Shown here: positions 28,639 to 36,048 of the stretch, one piece after another
How positions within the stretch are numbered: the stretch's first letter is position 1
Layout of the letters: each line of letters opens with the position of its first letter
From: DATAAP01 sp041690495
Lineage (GTDB): Bacteria > Pseudomonadota > Alphaproteobacteria > CACIAM-22H2
Direction: 5' to 3'
Assembly: GCA_041690495.1 (NCBI GenBank)
Contig: JAWLHE010000008.1
Location: 235,460 to 299,459, forward strand
Length of the DNA: 64,000 nucleotides
The notes under the pieces: model-generated
Databases searched by the model: none
The model's input: the letters and a program-made list of their open reading frames with translations, nothing else
Told to the model about the DNA's origin: nothing
Translations under genes and position numbers: made by a program

Positions 28639-29940
28639 CTAGTCCTGCTCGGCCATTTCGGGCATGCGCTCCTTCACCTCGGCGCCCTGTGTCCTCACCC
28701 TGCGCCAGTACCCCAGATCGTCGTGCGGCCCGTTCTCCTGCAGGGCCGCAACCGGATACTCGCCGTCGGACTGGAACCGGTATTCCTTGCCCTGCTGCGT
28801 ACGGCGCCGGGCGATCACGTCCTCGCTCGGCACGCCGCCCTTGTTCACCGCCGCCTGGTAGGCGAAGTAGCGGTGGCCGTCCGGCAGACTGTCGACCGGC
28901 ACGAACTCGGAATCCCAGGCGGTCAGATCGACCTGCCGCGCCAGCACGTCACGCAGATAGGCCTTGTTTTCCTCGAAGGTCATCGGCGCCTGGACCCCCT
29001 CGGGGAACAGCTCGGCTGCGTCCTTGCCCTCGATCTCCAGCAGGCACTGCGCGGCGATGCGCAGGTGCTCCAGCTCCATGCTCAGATGCAGCTCCCAGAT
29101 CGCGCGGATCCTCGGATCGACCTCCGTTTCCATGCACGACCAGTACAGCCAGCACTCGTGGTACTCGTGCAGCAGCCAGTTGGTCAGCCAGCCCATCTCC
29201 GGGTCGAGGCACGATTCGTAGTGGCTGACGTGCTGCTCCTCGATCTGCGCGATCTCGAGATAGAGGGCGCGGGCGAGCGGATTTGCCGGCCGGTTCCCGA
29301 AATTCATGTAGTAGTTCATGGTCTGCTGCTCGGCCGACACCAATGTCAGGGCGTTCAGCATCGACTGGCGGTGTGCCGCCTGGACCGTCATCGGCCGGCG
29401 CAGCTCGTCGCGCGGGTCGCGGTGCTCGAAGATGGTCGGCCGGCCGGGCATGATCTCGGTGTAGTTGCCGGTGATCTCCTCCGCCTTGCGCCCGTTGCCC
29501 AGCAGGTCCATCAGATTGGCGTAGCGGTAAAGGTGATCGAAATCCTCGAGCAGGCCGAACTCGTAGACCTGGCGCAGATACGGGTCGGGCTCGTTGCGCC
29601 CAAGCCAGGCGGTGAGGTCGACCGCCACCTGCTCGTAACCGATCGTCACCTCGAGCACGTTCTCCTGCGCGGGAAGCAGCCAGTTCACCGCCTTCTGCTG
29701 CTGCTGCTCGATCCGCCGCACCTGGGCGAGAATCTGCTTCAGCTTGACGTCGGGCGTGTTGCGGTTGAACTGGTGCGAGAATATTGCCGCCTCGACCTCG
29801 ACACCGTTCATCAGGATGGCGCGGCAACGGGTGTAGGGGTGGACGGCGTCGGTTCTGTAAGGCTGGACGTTGAGCTCGGACCAGCTGCGAAGCTGGCGGT
29901 CGAGCGGCATTCCTCTTTCGGCGAGCGGATTGAATGGCAT
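28639..29940 (-). CDS. Ferritin-like superfamily protein of unknown function
   Basis: 433 aa, not assigned to a named family. Several helices carry Glu/His pairs placed like diiron ligands: SAEQQTMNYY, EIAQIEEQHVSHYESCL, ELHLSMELEHLRIAAQCLLE. This suggests a ferritin/rubrerythrin-type bundle. The start is ATG 29940 with CAGGAG upstream; 18 residues further upstream lack support. It is upstream of the DUF4142 gene in the same operon. Iron binding is an inference from motif spacing only. Confidence 0.6.
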   Translation of the reverse strand: MPFNPLAERGMPLDRQLRSWSELNVQPYRTDAVHPYTRCRAILMNGVEVEAAIFSHQFNRNTPDVKLKQILAQVRRIEQQQQKAVNWLLPAQENVLEVTIGYEQVAVDLTAWLGRNEPDPYLRQVYEFGLLEDFDHLYRYANLMDLLGNGRKAEEITGNYTEIMPGRPTIFEHRDPRDELRRPMTVQAAHRQSMLNALTLVSAEQQTMNYYMNFGNRPANPLARALYLEIAQIEEQHVSHYESCLDPEMGWLTNWLLHEYHECWLYWSCMETEVDPRIRAIWELHLSMELEHLRIAAQCLLEIEGKDAAELFPEGVQAPMTFEENKAYLRDVLARQVDLTAWDSEFVPVDSLPDGHRYFAYQAAVNKGGVPSEDVIARRRTQQGKEYRFQSDGEYPVAALQENGPHDDLGYWRRVRTQGAEVKERMPEMAEQD

Positions 29941-30133
29941 TGGGCAACTCCTGTTTCCATGCCCAACTCGGAATGCTTCGAGGATGTTCCGCATCTCTGC
30001 TTGCGCTACTTGCGTCCTCTCTCTTCGGCGCGGCGTGAACGCATCCGCGCGGAAGCCGCACGGCCGCGTGCGGAACGCATCGGCCGCGCTGACATTTTCT
30101 CAACGGGGCGGTTCGCGAGATACGGGGAATGCC

Positions 30134-31468
30134 ATGTCAGCGAAGAGAGGCCTGATCATGAGCGTGATGGCGGCCATCCTTGCGGCCTGCGGCCATACGG
30201 CGGAGCTGCCGGAACAGGAATCGTTCGGGCCCAATCCGACTCTGCCGGAGCCGAGCGAGTCGTTCATCCCCACCGTCAGCATCGCTCCGGCAATGGGCTG
30301 GCCCGACGGCGGGAAGCCGGTAGCGGCGTCGGGCCTCGCCGTCGAGGCCTTCGCGCGCGATCTCGACCATCCGCGCTGGCTTCATGTCCTGCCCAACGGT
30401 GACGTGCTGGTCGCCGAGACCAACGGGCCGGAGCGGCCGGAGCAGCGCAAGGGCGTGAAAGGCTGGGCGATGAAGATGGTGATGGAGCGCGCCGGCGCCG
30501 GCGTACCGAGCGCAAACCGCATCACCCTGCTGCGCGACGCGGACGGCGACGGCGTGCCGGAAACGCGGACGACCTTCCTCGAGAACCTCAACTCACCCTT
30601 CGGCATGGTGCTGATCGGCGGCAACTTCTACGTCGCCAACACCGACGCGGTGATGCGATTTCCGTATCGGAAAGGCGCCACGCGCATCGACGCGCCCGGC
30701 ATCAAGATCGCCGACCTGCCAGCGGGCCCGCGCAACCACCACTGGACCAAGAACCTGATCGCCAGCCGTGACGGACGGCGCCTCTACGCCACCGTCGGTT
30801 CGAACAGCGATCACGGCGAGAACGGCCTGGACGAGGAGGAGGGCCGTGCGGCGATCCACGAGATCGACCTTGCGACGGGAACCACGCGCCTGTTCGCCTC
30901 GGGCCTGCGCAATCCCAACGGCATGGGCTGGGAGCCGGCGACCGGCGTGCTGTGGACCGTCGTGAACGAGCGAGACGAGCTCGGCAGCGATCTCGTTCCG
31001 GATTATCTCACCTCGGTGCGCGACGGCGCCTTCTACGGCTGGCCCTTCAGCTATTGGGGCCGGCATGTCGACACCCGCGTCGAACCGCAGCGTCCCGACC
31101 TGGTGGCACAGGCGGTCGTGCCCGACTACGCGCTCGGCAATCATACCGCCTCGCTCGGCCTCGCCTTCGCCAGGGGCCGGGCCTTTCCGCAGCGTTTCCG
31201 CAACGGCGCCTTCATCGGCCAGCACGGCTCGTGGAACCGCAAGCCGCGCAGCGGTTACAAGGTCATCTTCGTGCCGTTCGCGAACGGGCGGCCATCCGGC
31301 CCTCCCGTCGACGTGCTGACCGGCTTCCTCGATGCAGAAGAGAACGCGCTCGGCCGCCCTGTCGGCGTGGCGGTGGATCGCGCAGGCGCGCTGCTGGTGG
31401 CCGACGACGTCGGCAATGTCGTCTGGCGGGTGGCGCCCGCTGCGCGCACTGCCGACGCGGCGCGCTGA
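30134..31468 (+). CDS. Sorbosone-dehydrogenase-like beta-propeller lipoprotein
   Basis: 444 aa. The lipobox ILAAC near residue 19 predicts an outer-membrane or periplasmic lipoprotein. The rest is a six-bladed propeller with PNGDVLVAETNGPE, GLRNPNGMGWEPATGVLW, YGWPFSYWG and GQHGSWNRKPRSGYKV, as in the soluble PQQ glucose/sorbosone dehydrogenase group. Whether it binds PQQ is not shown. The start is ATG 30134; the longer frame upstream overlaps the divergent promoter region. Confidence 0.82.
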   Translation: MSAKRGLIMSVMAAILAACGHTAELPEQESFGPNPTLPEPSESFIPTVSIAPAMGWPDGGKPVAASGLAVEAFARDLDHPRWLHVLPNGDVLVAETNGPERPEQRKGVKGWAMKMVMERAGAGVPSANRITLLRDADGDGVPETRTTFLENLNSPFGMVLIGGNFYVANTDAVMRFPYRKGATRIDAPGIKIADLPAGPRNHHWTKNLIASRDGRRLYATVGSNSDHGENGLDEEEGRAAIHEIDLATGTTRLFASGLRNPNGMGWEPATGVLWTVVNERDELGSDLVPDYLTSVRDGAFYGWPFSYWGRHVDTRVEPQRPDLVAQAVVPDYALGNHTASLGLAFARGRAFPQRFRNGAFIGQHGSWNRKPRSGYKVIFVPFANGRPSGPPVDVLTGFLDAEENALGRPVGVAVDRAGALLVADDVGNVVWRVAPAARTADAAR

Positions 31469-31502
31469 AGTCGCGGCCGAAGGCCGCCATCGCCTGGCCG
31501 GC

Positions 31503-32357
31503 CTAGCCGGGCGACAGCCTGTCCGGCGCGGAAACCGTCTCTGCGACCCAATCGAGCACGGCGGCAATGCGCGCCTGCGCACGCACGTCGCGATGGACCA
31601 GTAGCCAGACCTCGCGCGAGAGCGCCGGCGTCGCGCCGCTGAGACGTTTCAGATCCGGATGCCGGTCGGCAGCGAAACAGGGAAGGAGCGAGCGGCCGAG
31701 CCCGGCGCGCACCGCCTGCAGGATCGATTCGGCATCGTTGACCCGCAGCTTCGGCTCGGCGCCGCCGGCGTGCGCCGCGATCCAGCGCGCCTGCGGCAGA
31801 TGGCTCAACCCGTCCTCGTAGGTGATCCACGGCAGCGCCCCACGGCCGTGCCGCCGTGGACCGTAGATCGCGTAGTCGAGCCGCCCGACGCGCCGCGCAA
31901 GTGCCGCGCCGCGCTCGGGGCGCGCGAGACGCAGCGCGATGTCCGCCTCGCGCCGCGTCAGGCTGAGATTCTGCGGTGCCGCGATCAGCTCGATCCGCAG
32001 GCGCGGATGCGCCGCATAAAGCCTCGGCAGGGCTGGCAGCAGCAGGCGGTTGGCGAGGATCGGAACCGACGTCGCGCGCACCAGCCCGGCGACAGTCGTA
32101 TCCGAACCGCCGACGCCGTGCTCCAGCGCGTCCACCTCGCGCTCGACCTGCGCCGCGCGGGCGATGGCCGCCTCCCCGGCACGGGTCGGGCGGAGGACGC
32201 CGTCCGCTCGCTCGAACAGGCGCGTTCCGAGCGACGATTCGGCCGCGGCGATCCGGCGCGCGACCGTGGTCTGGTTGACGCCGAGCCGCCGCGCCGCGGC
32301 GGCCAGCGTGCCGGCGCGCGCGGCGGTCAGGACATAGCGCAGGTCGCTCCACTCCAT
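31503..32357 (-). CDS. LysR-family transcriptional regulator
   Basis: 284 aa. The HTH is at MEWSDLRYVLTAARAGTLAA and AARRLGVNQTTVARRIAAAE, followed by a LysR effector domain. The start is ATG 32357 (a second ATG at 32366 is possible). It is divergent from the YciI-like gene across 93 bp, which contains a palindrome at its own start site, as expected for autoregulation and control of the neighbour. Confidence 0.85.
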   Translation of the reverse strand: MEWSDLRYVLTAARAGTLAAAARRLGVNQTTVARRIAAAESSLGTRLFERADGVLRPTRAGEAAIARAAQVEREVDALEHGVGGSDTTVAGLVRATSVPILANRLLLPALPRLYAAHPRLRIELIAAPQNLSLTRREADIALRLARPERGAALARRVGRLDYAIYGPRRHGRGALPWITYEDGLSHLPQARWIAAHAGGAEPKLRVNDAESILQAVRAGLGRSLLPCFAADRHPDLKRLSGATPALSREVWLLVHRDVRAQARIAAVLDWVAETVSAPDRLSPG

Positions 32358-32359
32358 GG

Positions 32360-32377
32360 CCTGCATTTTTGCAGGCT
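32360..32377 (-). promoter_or_regulatory. Palindromic operator candidate at the LysR start
   Basis: GCCTGCA and TGCAGGC are perfect 7-bp arms around a 4-bp AT spacer. It overlaps the alternative start codon of the LysR gene and lies in its divergent promoter region. This fits a LysR-type site but is unproven. Confidence 0.5.
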
Positions 32378-32450
32378 TGCCCGGCAAACTCGATGATTTC
32401 TTTGCAGGGCCGGCCGTCCTAGGTCTGGCGGGGAGAAAGGAGACCCCGCG

Positions 32451-32756
32451 ATGCTCTACGCCGTCCTGTTCACCGACGATCCCGCCTACGCCGATGCGCG
32501 CGGACGCCTGATGCCGGCGCATCTCGATTTCCTCGAGCGGCATCGCGACCGCATCCGCGCCGCCGGCCCGCTGCGCGAGGGCGACGACGGCGACGCGGCC
32601 GGCGGCCTGTGGCTGGTCGAGGCCGAGAGCGCCGGCGCCGTTGCGGCGCTCTACAAGGCCGACCCGCTCTGGCCTACCGGCCTGCGCCGGTCGGTTCGCG
32701 TCCTGCGCTGGACCCGGGTGTTCGCCGACGGAAGCCGGACTTCGGCAATCCGTTGA
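32451..32756 (+). CDS. YciI-like family protein
   Basis: 101 aa. It has the YciI ferredoxin-like pattern: MLYAVLFTDDPAYADARGRL, MPAHLDFLERHRDRIRAAGP with the conserved His, and GLWLVEAESAGAVAALYKADPL. The family is of uncertain, possibly hydrolytic or dehydrogenase-type, function. It is divergent from and probably regulated by the LysR gene. The stop is 115 bp before the target duplication of the IS1595 element. Confidence 0.8.
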   Translation: MLYAVLFTDDPAYADARGRLMPAHLDFLERHRDRIRAAGPLREGDDGDAAGGLWLVEAESAGAVAALYKADPLWPTGLRRSVRVLRWTRVFADGSRTSAIR

Positions 32757-32871
32757 ATGAACGGCCGCTTTTGATGAGGGGGCGTGCAATCTCCCCCTCC
32801 ACACCCGCGGCCCGATCGCCTATATTGACCTCGGCAGAATTGCGCTCGCACGGATCCCCACCCGGCGGGCG

Positions 32872-32879
32872 TTTTGATT
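32872..32879. repeat. Left target-site duplication of the IS1595 element
   Basis: TTTTGATT, identical to 35848-35855 on the far side. An 8-bp duplication is characteristic of the IS1595 family. Confidence 0.9.
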
Positions 32880-32906
32880 GGCGTTTATGTACTTGCCGTA
32901 CCCAAC
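32880..32906. repeat. Left terminal inverted repeat of the IS1595 element
   Basis: Begins GGCGTTTATG and ends CCGTACCCAAC. Differs from the reverse complement of the right end at two positions. Confidence 0.92.
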
Positions 32907-32911
32907 CACAA

Positions 32912-32935
32912 TAGGTAGCATTCATGTGCTGCCTA
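32912..32935 (+). promoter_or_regulatory. Inverted repeat before the 99-aa passenger gene
   Basis: TAGGTAGCA and TGCTGCCTA, 9-bp arms with one mismatch and a 6-bp spacer, 16 bp before the ATG. It may be an operator or a 5'-UTR hairpin. Confidence 0.4.
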
Positions 32936-32951
32936 CAAATGGGGGGTTGAT

Positions 32952-33251
32952 ATGGCGGTTTACTGGCTCAGCTTCCGGCTTGAAGACGACAGCGACTACC
33001 CGAACCGCTACCAAGCGCTTACCGACGCAATTCAGGGCATGACCAAGAAGTGGTGGCTTGAAACCTCGTCATTCTTCGTATTCGAGGCCGAGCCGAACAT
33101 TGACGGGGTGGCCGCGACCGTGAAGAAGGCCATAGCCCCATCAAAGGACATCGTTCTAATCGGAATGCCCGATTACAAATCCGCCCGGCTCATCGGGGCG
33201 TCCAAGGACGATGACATCTTCAAGCTCATGCCCTTCACAAAGAAGGCTTGA
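32952..33251 (+). CDS. Hypothetical passenger protein, possibly ferredoxin-like (Cas2/VapD-type) fold
   Basis: 99 aa, not assigned. The order of predicted strands and helices is beta-alpha-beta-beta-alpha-beta: AVYWLSFRLE, RYQALTDAIQGMTKKWW, ETSSFFVFEAE, GVAATVKKAI, DIVLIGM. This resembles the compact fold of Cas2 and VapD; that similarity is inference. The start is ATG 32952 after GGGGGGTTGAT. It is the only passenger gene on the plus strand, next to the left end of the element. Confidence 0.6.
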   Translation: MAVYWLSFRLEDDSDYPNRYQALTDAIQGMTKKWWLETSSFFVFEAEPNIDGVAATVKKAIAPSKDIVLIGMPDYKSARLIGASKDDDIFKLMPFTKKA

Positions 33252-33339
33252 TGCACGTCAATGGGCACCCGCAGCATGCGGGCAAGCCTCATAAGCACGC
33301 GCACCCGCAAGTGCCGCATTGGTGCCTCCAGAATCAGAA

Positions 33340-33360
33340 AGCCCGCCTACTTGGCGGGCT
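33340..33360. terminator. Bidirectional intrinsic terminator
   Basis: AGCCCGCC and GGCGGGCT form an 8-bp stem with a 5-nt loop; the minus-strand reading is followed by a T-rich tract (TTTCT) and the plus-strand reading by CTTCG. It includes the stop codon of the small minus-strand gene and can end both converging transcripts. Confidence 0.7.
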
Positions 33361-33586
33361 TCTTCGTTTCGGGCTTGGGTCGGGATTTGGCTACCTTTCG
33401 TAGCCGATCTTCCCAAGCCGCTTCGTTCTCGTCGCACTCAGCCGCGCGAGCGGCAGCTATGAATGCCTCCCGGTTACCCTTAGCGCTCTTCACAGCACCA
33501 TCTTTTTGTTTGGGTGCTCTGGTTTGCACCGATTTAGCTCTATGACCTTTTTGGCGAGAGGGTCGTCTTTGCATTTCTCGCACCAT
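33347..33586 (-). CDS. Small basic conserved-type protein (passenger)
   Basis: 79 aa as given, with possible internal starts at ATG 33574 or GTG 33529. The recognisable part is NREAFIAAARAAECDENEAA followed by WEDRLRKVAKSRPKPE, a pattern seen in small proteins of unknown function that accompany transposase or resistance modules. It overlaps the end of the PIN gene by up to 97 nt in another frame. It is the last gene of the minus-strand passenger operon and ends in the terminator stem. Confidence 0.5.
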   Translation of the reverse strand: MVREMQRRPSRQKGHRAKSVQTRAPKQKDGAVKSAKGNREAFIAAARAAECDENEAAWEDRLRKVAKSRPKPETKKPAK

Positions 33587-34056
33587 GTCTCAAAGGACAA
33601 CAGCGGTGTGCCCGGACCGTCCGGCCCTTTGCTCTTGCCGTTGTCGAACGTATGAAAAGCGGTCAGCGGAACGCCGTAGACATCAATGAGGGTGAGTGCT
33701 GACGCCAAGTGAATGGCGTCCGGCGTCTGAAGCTTCCGCGTGCCGTTGGATTTCGTGTACGTAAGGCTTCTGAGTTCCGAGGCCAAAGCCATTAGGTTCG
33801 GATCGGGCGAGAGGGGCACAACGGTGCCGTGAAACGCCTTCATGAAACTCTCAAACTTGTCGGCCTTCTTGAGGTGCGAGCGCGTAATTTCTGCAATCGT
33901 TATTGTCGAGCAGTGAATGACGCACTCGCCAATAGCAGCCTCGTTTAAGAACTGGTTGATGTCGTCAACCAGATCGCCGTAGGCGGCTTTGTCGTCATTG
34001 AGATGAGCGATGAAGACGCACGTATCCCAATAATAATTCGGTATCTCTGCGGTCAA
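33490..34056 (-). CDS. PIN-domain protein (passenger; candidate toxin nuclease)
   Basis: 188 aa. The PIN-fold acidic residues are placed as expected: Asp in NYYWDTCVFIAHLND, Glu in TITIAEITRS, and Asp in TPDAIHLASAL, followed by a C-terminal TAFHTFDNGK. The family comprises Mg-dependent RNases such as VapC toxins. The start is TTG 34056, 2 nt after the stop of the upstream 267-aa gene, with GGGGGTAGGG as ribosome site, so the two are coupled. The upstream protein is the natural candidate partner. Activity is inferred. Confidence 0.75.
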   Translation of the reverse strand: MTAEIPNYYWDTCVFIAHLNDDKAAYGDLVDDINQFLNEAAIGECVIHCSTITIAEITRSHLKKADKFESFMKAFHGTVVPLSPDPNLMALASELRSLTYTKSNGTRKLQTPDAIHLASALTLIDVYGVPLTAFHTFDNGKSKGPDGPGTPLLSFETWCEKCKDDPLAKKVIELNRCKPEHPNKKMVL

Positions 34057-34058
34057 CC

Positions 34059-34862
34059 CTACCCCCGGATGTCGTCATCGGGGGCGGGAAGATTGAAAGA
34101 GCCGCGCCACGCATCCAACCCTTCGGCGCGCTCAACGACTTGGATTTCCCGAATGTCGATTCGCTCGGGCAATCCGTGCTCGCCGCTGTAATGTGCAAGC
34201 CCCCTCACAATGCAGCGGCGCTTGTACGCTCGACCCAATTCCTCCGGATCGATGCCGATAACTGTGCATTCGATTTCTTTTCCGCCTGCCGTCAGTTTGA
34301 TCGTTACACGGTCAGCGCCGTCACGATCTTCCAGCACTCGCAAACGACCGTCGAAAGCCCCATAAGCTGCGCCACGGTACAGCGGCAGCGCTCCGGTTTG
34401 TTGTCTGTCGATGTCTCCCAGTACGCGCTTGGCGCGTTCTTCCAGGATCTTATCGATATGAATTACAACGCCGGTTCGCTCGCGCCGAACCTCAGCGCCG
34501 ACGAATCCGCCAGAGCCATTGCTAATATCGACGAAATATTTGACGAGCTTGATCGGCAGGTCTCTCGCGACGGGACTATCGTTCCGAACCGCAACAAGGG
34601 CCCCTTCATAATAGTCAAAGCTAGATTGGGGCCGAGCATGGTCGGCAGCAGTGAGCTGTTCGCGAACACTTGCGGAAGCGGAGCTGCGGTGCAGATCGCT
34701 GATAAGGAACCTATGCACCCGCCGGCCATTGGCCGCCTTATCAGCTTCATGCAGCCCCTGCATGAATTTGAAAAAACGCCGGGCAAAAAGCTCCCCATCG
34801 GCGTCCCGATTGAATTGATCGGAGCCGTAGAACTTGAATGTCAGTTCATCCCGATCGCCCAT
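34059..34862 (-). CDS. Unknown 267-aa passenger protein, coupled to the PIN gene
   Basis: 267 aa, not recognised. The N-terminal half has SDQFNRDADGELFARRFFKF and a helical region; the C-terminal half (about 155-250) is beta-rich with AYGAFDGRLRVLEDRDGADR, KEIECTVIGIDPEELGRAYK and CIVRGLAHYSGEHGLPERID, like an OB-type barrel. It overlaps the transposase end by 17 nt and abuts the PIN gene, so all three are probably on one transcript. It could be an antitoxin or sensor for the PIN protein; this is inference. Confidence 0.65.
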   Translation of the reverse strand: MGDRDELTFKFYGSDQFNRDADGELFARRFFKFMQGLHEADKAANGRRVHRFLISDLHRSSASASVREQLTAADHARPQSSFDYYEGALVAVRNDSPVARDLPIKLVKYFVDISNGSGGFVGAEVRRERTGVVIHIDKILEERAKRVLGDIDRQQTGALPLYRGAAYGAFDGRLRVLEDRDGADRVTIKLTAGGKEIECTVIGIDPEELGRAYKRRCIVRGLAHYSGEHGLPERIDIREIQVVERAEGLDAWRGSFNLPAPDDDIRG

Positions 34863-35781
34863 TCCGATCGGCCTTTGCGTCAGCTGACCTATAGGTCAGA
34901 CGTTTCCCCAGAACGCCCGCAAGAGCGCGCTCGGCGCGCTCACCGTCAGTGATTCTACGCTCGTTGTAGCGGAAATCAAACTCCGCAAGGTAACGATGTA
35001 GGTGCTTCCGGCCGCAATGCTGGTACACCCCCTTCATGCCACGCTTGAAGATGCTGAAATAGCCCTCAATCGTGTTGGTGTGGATGTCGCCGCGCCCATA
35101 CTCGCCGATGCCATGCTGCACGACGCCGTGCTCGGCAAAGCCGCGACCAACCGTCTTGTAGTATCCAGCCTCGTCCGTCATTAGGCGTGCCTCGTGCGAG
35201 ATGTTCTCAATGACGATGCTCGCAATCGTCTTTGCCTTCAGGTCGTCAATGACCATGCTCCGCGCGCGGCCAGTGTTCCGCTCGACTAGCGCCAGAACCT
35301 TGTGCTTGTGATCGGTGCCACGGCGCTTCTTCTTGCTCTTGTCGTGGCCGATGAACGTTTCATCAACCTCAACCGCGCCGCCGTCCTCGCCGAACACGTC
35401 CAGCTTGCCGTCGCGCATCGCTTCACGGATACGGTGTGCCAGAAACCACGCGCTCTTGTACGTGATCTCCAACACCCGATGGAGCTGGTGCGCGCTGATC
35501 CCCTTCTTGGAACAGGTCAGCAAGTAGGTCGCCTGCAACATCTTGTGCAGGGGGATATGGGCACTCTCGAAAACCGTGCCGACCTTCACCGTGAACGGAC
35601 GGCGGCAGTCGCCACACTTCTTCAGCCCCAGCCGGGTCGTCTTGCCCTTCAGCTCGTAGATGCGCGCCGGGTTCTCGTTGAAGCAGTGCGGGCACACAGG
35701 GCCATTCGGCCACAGGACGCTTTCCAGATAGGCGAAAGCGGCGGCTTCATCGTGAAAGTACGGCTTGGACAGGACGGACAT
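34846..35781 (-). CDS. IS1595-family transposase
   Basis: 311 aa. An N-terminal zinc ribbon (VCPHCFNENP, KKCGDCRRPF) is followed by an ISXO2-like DDE domain with Asp in AVEVDETFIGH, Asp in ARLMTDEAGYY and Glu in TIEGYFSIFKRG, then YNERRITDGER. All three catalytic residues are present, so it appears intact. The start ATG 35781 has GAGGGAAGCC upstream. It begins 40 bp inside the right end of the element. Confidence 0.93.
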   Translation of the reverse strand: MSVLSKPYFHDEAAAFAYLESVLWPNGPVCPHCFNENPARIYELKGKTTRLGLKKCGDCRRPFTVKVGTVFESAHIPLHKMLQATYLLTCSKKGISAHQLHRVLEITYKSAWFLAHRIREAMRDGKLDVFGEDGGAVEVDETFIGHDKSKKKRRGTDHKHKVLALVERNTGRARSMVIDDLKAKTIASIVIENISHEARLMTDEAGYYKTVGRGFAEHGVVQHGIGEYGRGDIHTNTIEGYFSIFKRGMKGVYQHCGRKHLHRYLAEFDFRYNERRITDGERAERALAGVLGKRLTYRSADAKADRNGRSG

Positions 35782-35785
35782 GGCT

Positions 35786-35805
35786 TCCCTCAATTCAATG
35801 AGGGA
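35786..35805 (-). promoter_or_regulatory. Palindrome before the transposase gene
   Basis: TCCCTCA and TGAGGGA, perfect 7-bp arms, 6-bp spacer, 5 bp upstream of the transposase ATG. It overlaps the ribosome site, so it could limit transposase translation or act as an operator. Confidence 0.5.
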
Positions 35806-35820
35806 ATACTACCCCGAGTC

Positions 35821-35847
35821 GTTGGGTACGGCAAGTATATAATCGCC
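35821..35847. repeat. Right terminal inverted repeat of the IS1595 element
   Basis: Begins GTTGGGTACGGCAAGTA and ends AATCGCC; the reverse complement matches the left end at 25 of 27 positions. Confidence 0.92.
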
Positions 35848-35855
35848 TTTTGATT
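35848..35855. repeat. Right target-site duplication of the IS1595 element
   Basis: TTTTGATT, identical to 32872-32879. Confidence 0.9.
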
Positions 35856-35884
35856 CCGGCCCGTCACGCGCCTCTTTATTCATT

Positions 35885-35971
35885 GTCACCCGCGGGCTTG
35901 ACCCGCGGGTCCACGGCGGCCTCGCCACCGGTGCGACCGGCCTGGATGCCCGGGTCAAGTCCGGGCATGAC
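35885..35971. repeat. Inverted pair of 28-bp dispersed palindromes
   Basis: Two related units face each other: 35885-35912 (GTCACCCGCGGGCTTGACCC...) and 35944-35971, whose reverse complement begins GTCATGCCCGGACTTGACCC. They are separated by 31 bp. A second pair of the same family lies at 55047-55121. Confidence 0.8.
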
Positions 35972-35999
35972 AGCGAGGGGCGTGTCTTGCTGCAACCGC

Positions 36000-36029
36000 G
36001 CCGGCCGGGCTTTCCCGCGCCGGCTTTTT
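36000..36029 (+). terminator. Intrinsic terminator before the RecA-like ATPase gene
   Basis: GCCGGCCGGG, CTTT, CCCG-C-GCCGGC form about 10 bp with one bulge, followed by TTTTT. It faces plus-strand transcripts coming from the YciI side, and the IS1595 element now separates it from that gene. Confidence 0.65.
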
Positions 36030-36048
36030 CATTTCAGGGAGGACGAAG

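Larger units (their letters stand above)
32880..35847. mobile_element. Complete IS1595-family element with passenger genes (2968 bp)
   Basis: Bounded by 27-bp inverted ends with two mismatches (32880-32906 and 35821-35847; shared core TACTTGCCGTACCCAAC) and a perfect 8-bp TTTTGATT duplication outside. It holds a minus-strand transposase gene with zinc ribbon and DDE motifs, then a 267-aa unknown gene, a PIN gene and a small basic gene in the same direction, and a 99-aa gene on the plus strand. It is visibly less GC-rich than its surroundings. It inserted in the spacer after the YciI-like gene and breaks no gene. Confidence 0.93.

Noticed and set aside
28384..30402. 672-aa plus-strand frame across the ferritin-like gene
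   Set aside because: Codon-shadow composition, crosses a gene boundary; no domain.
33261..33545. 94-aa plus-strand frame in the IS1595 element
   Set aside because: Opposite the small basic gene and the PIN end; no ribosome site and crosses a bidirectional terminator.
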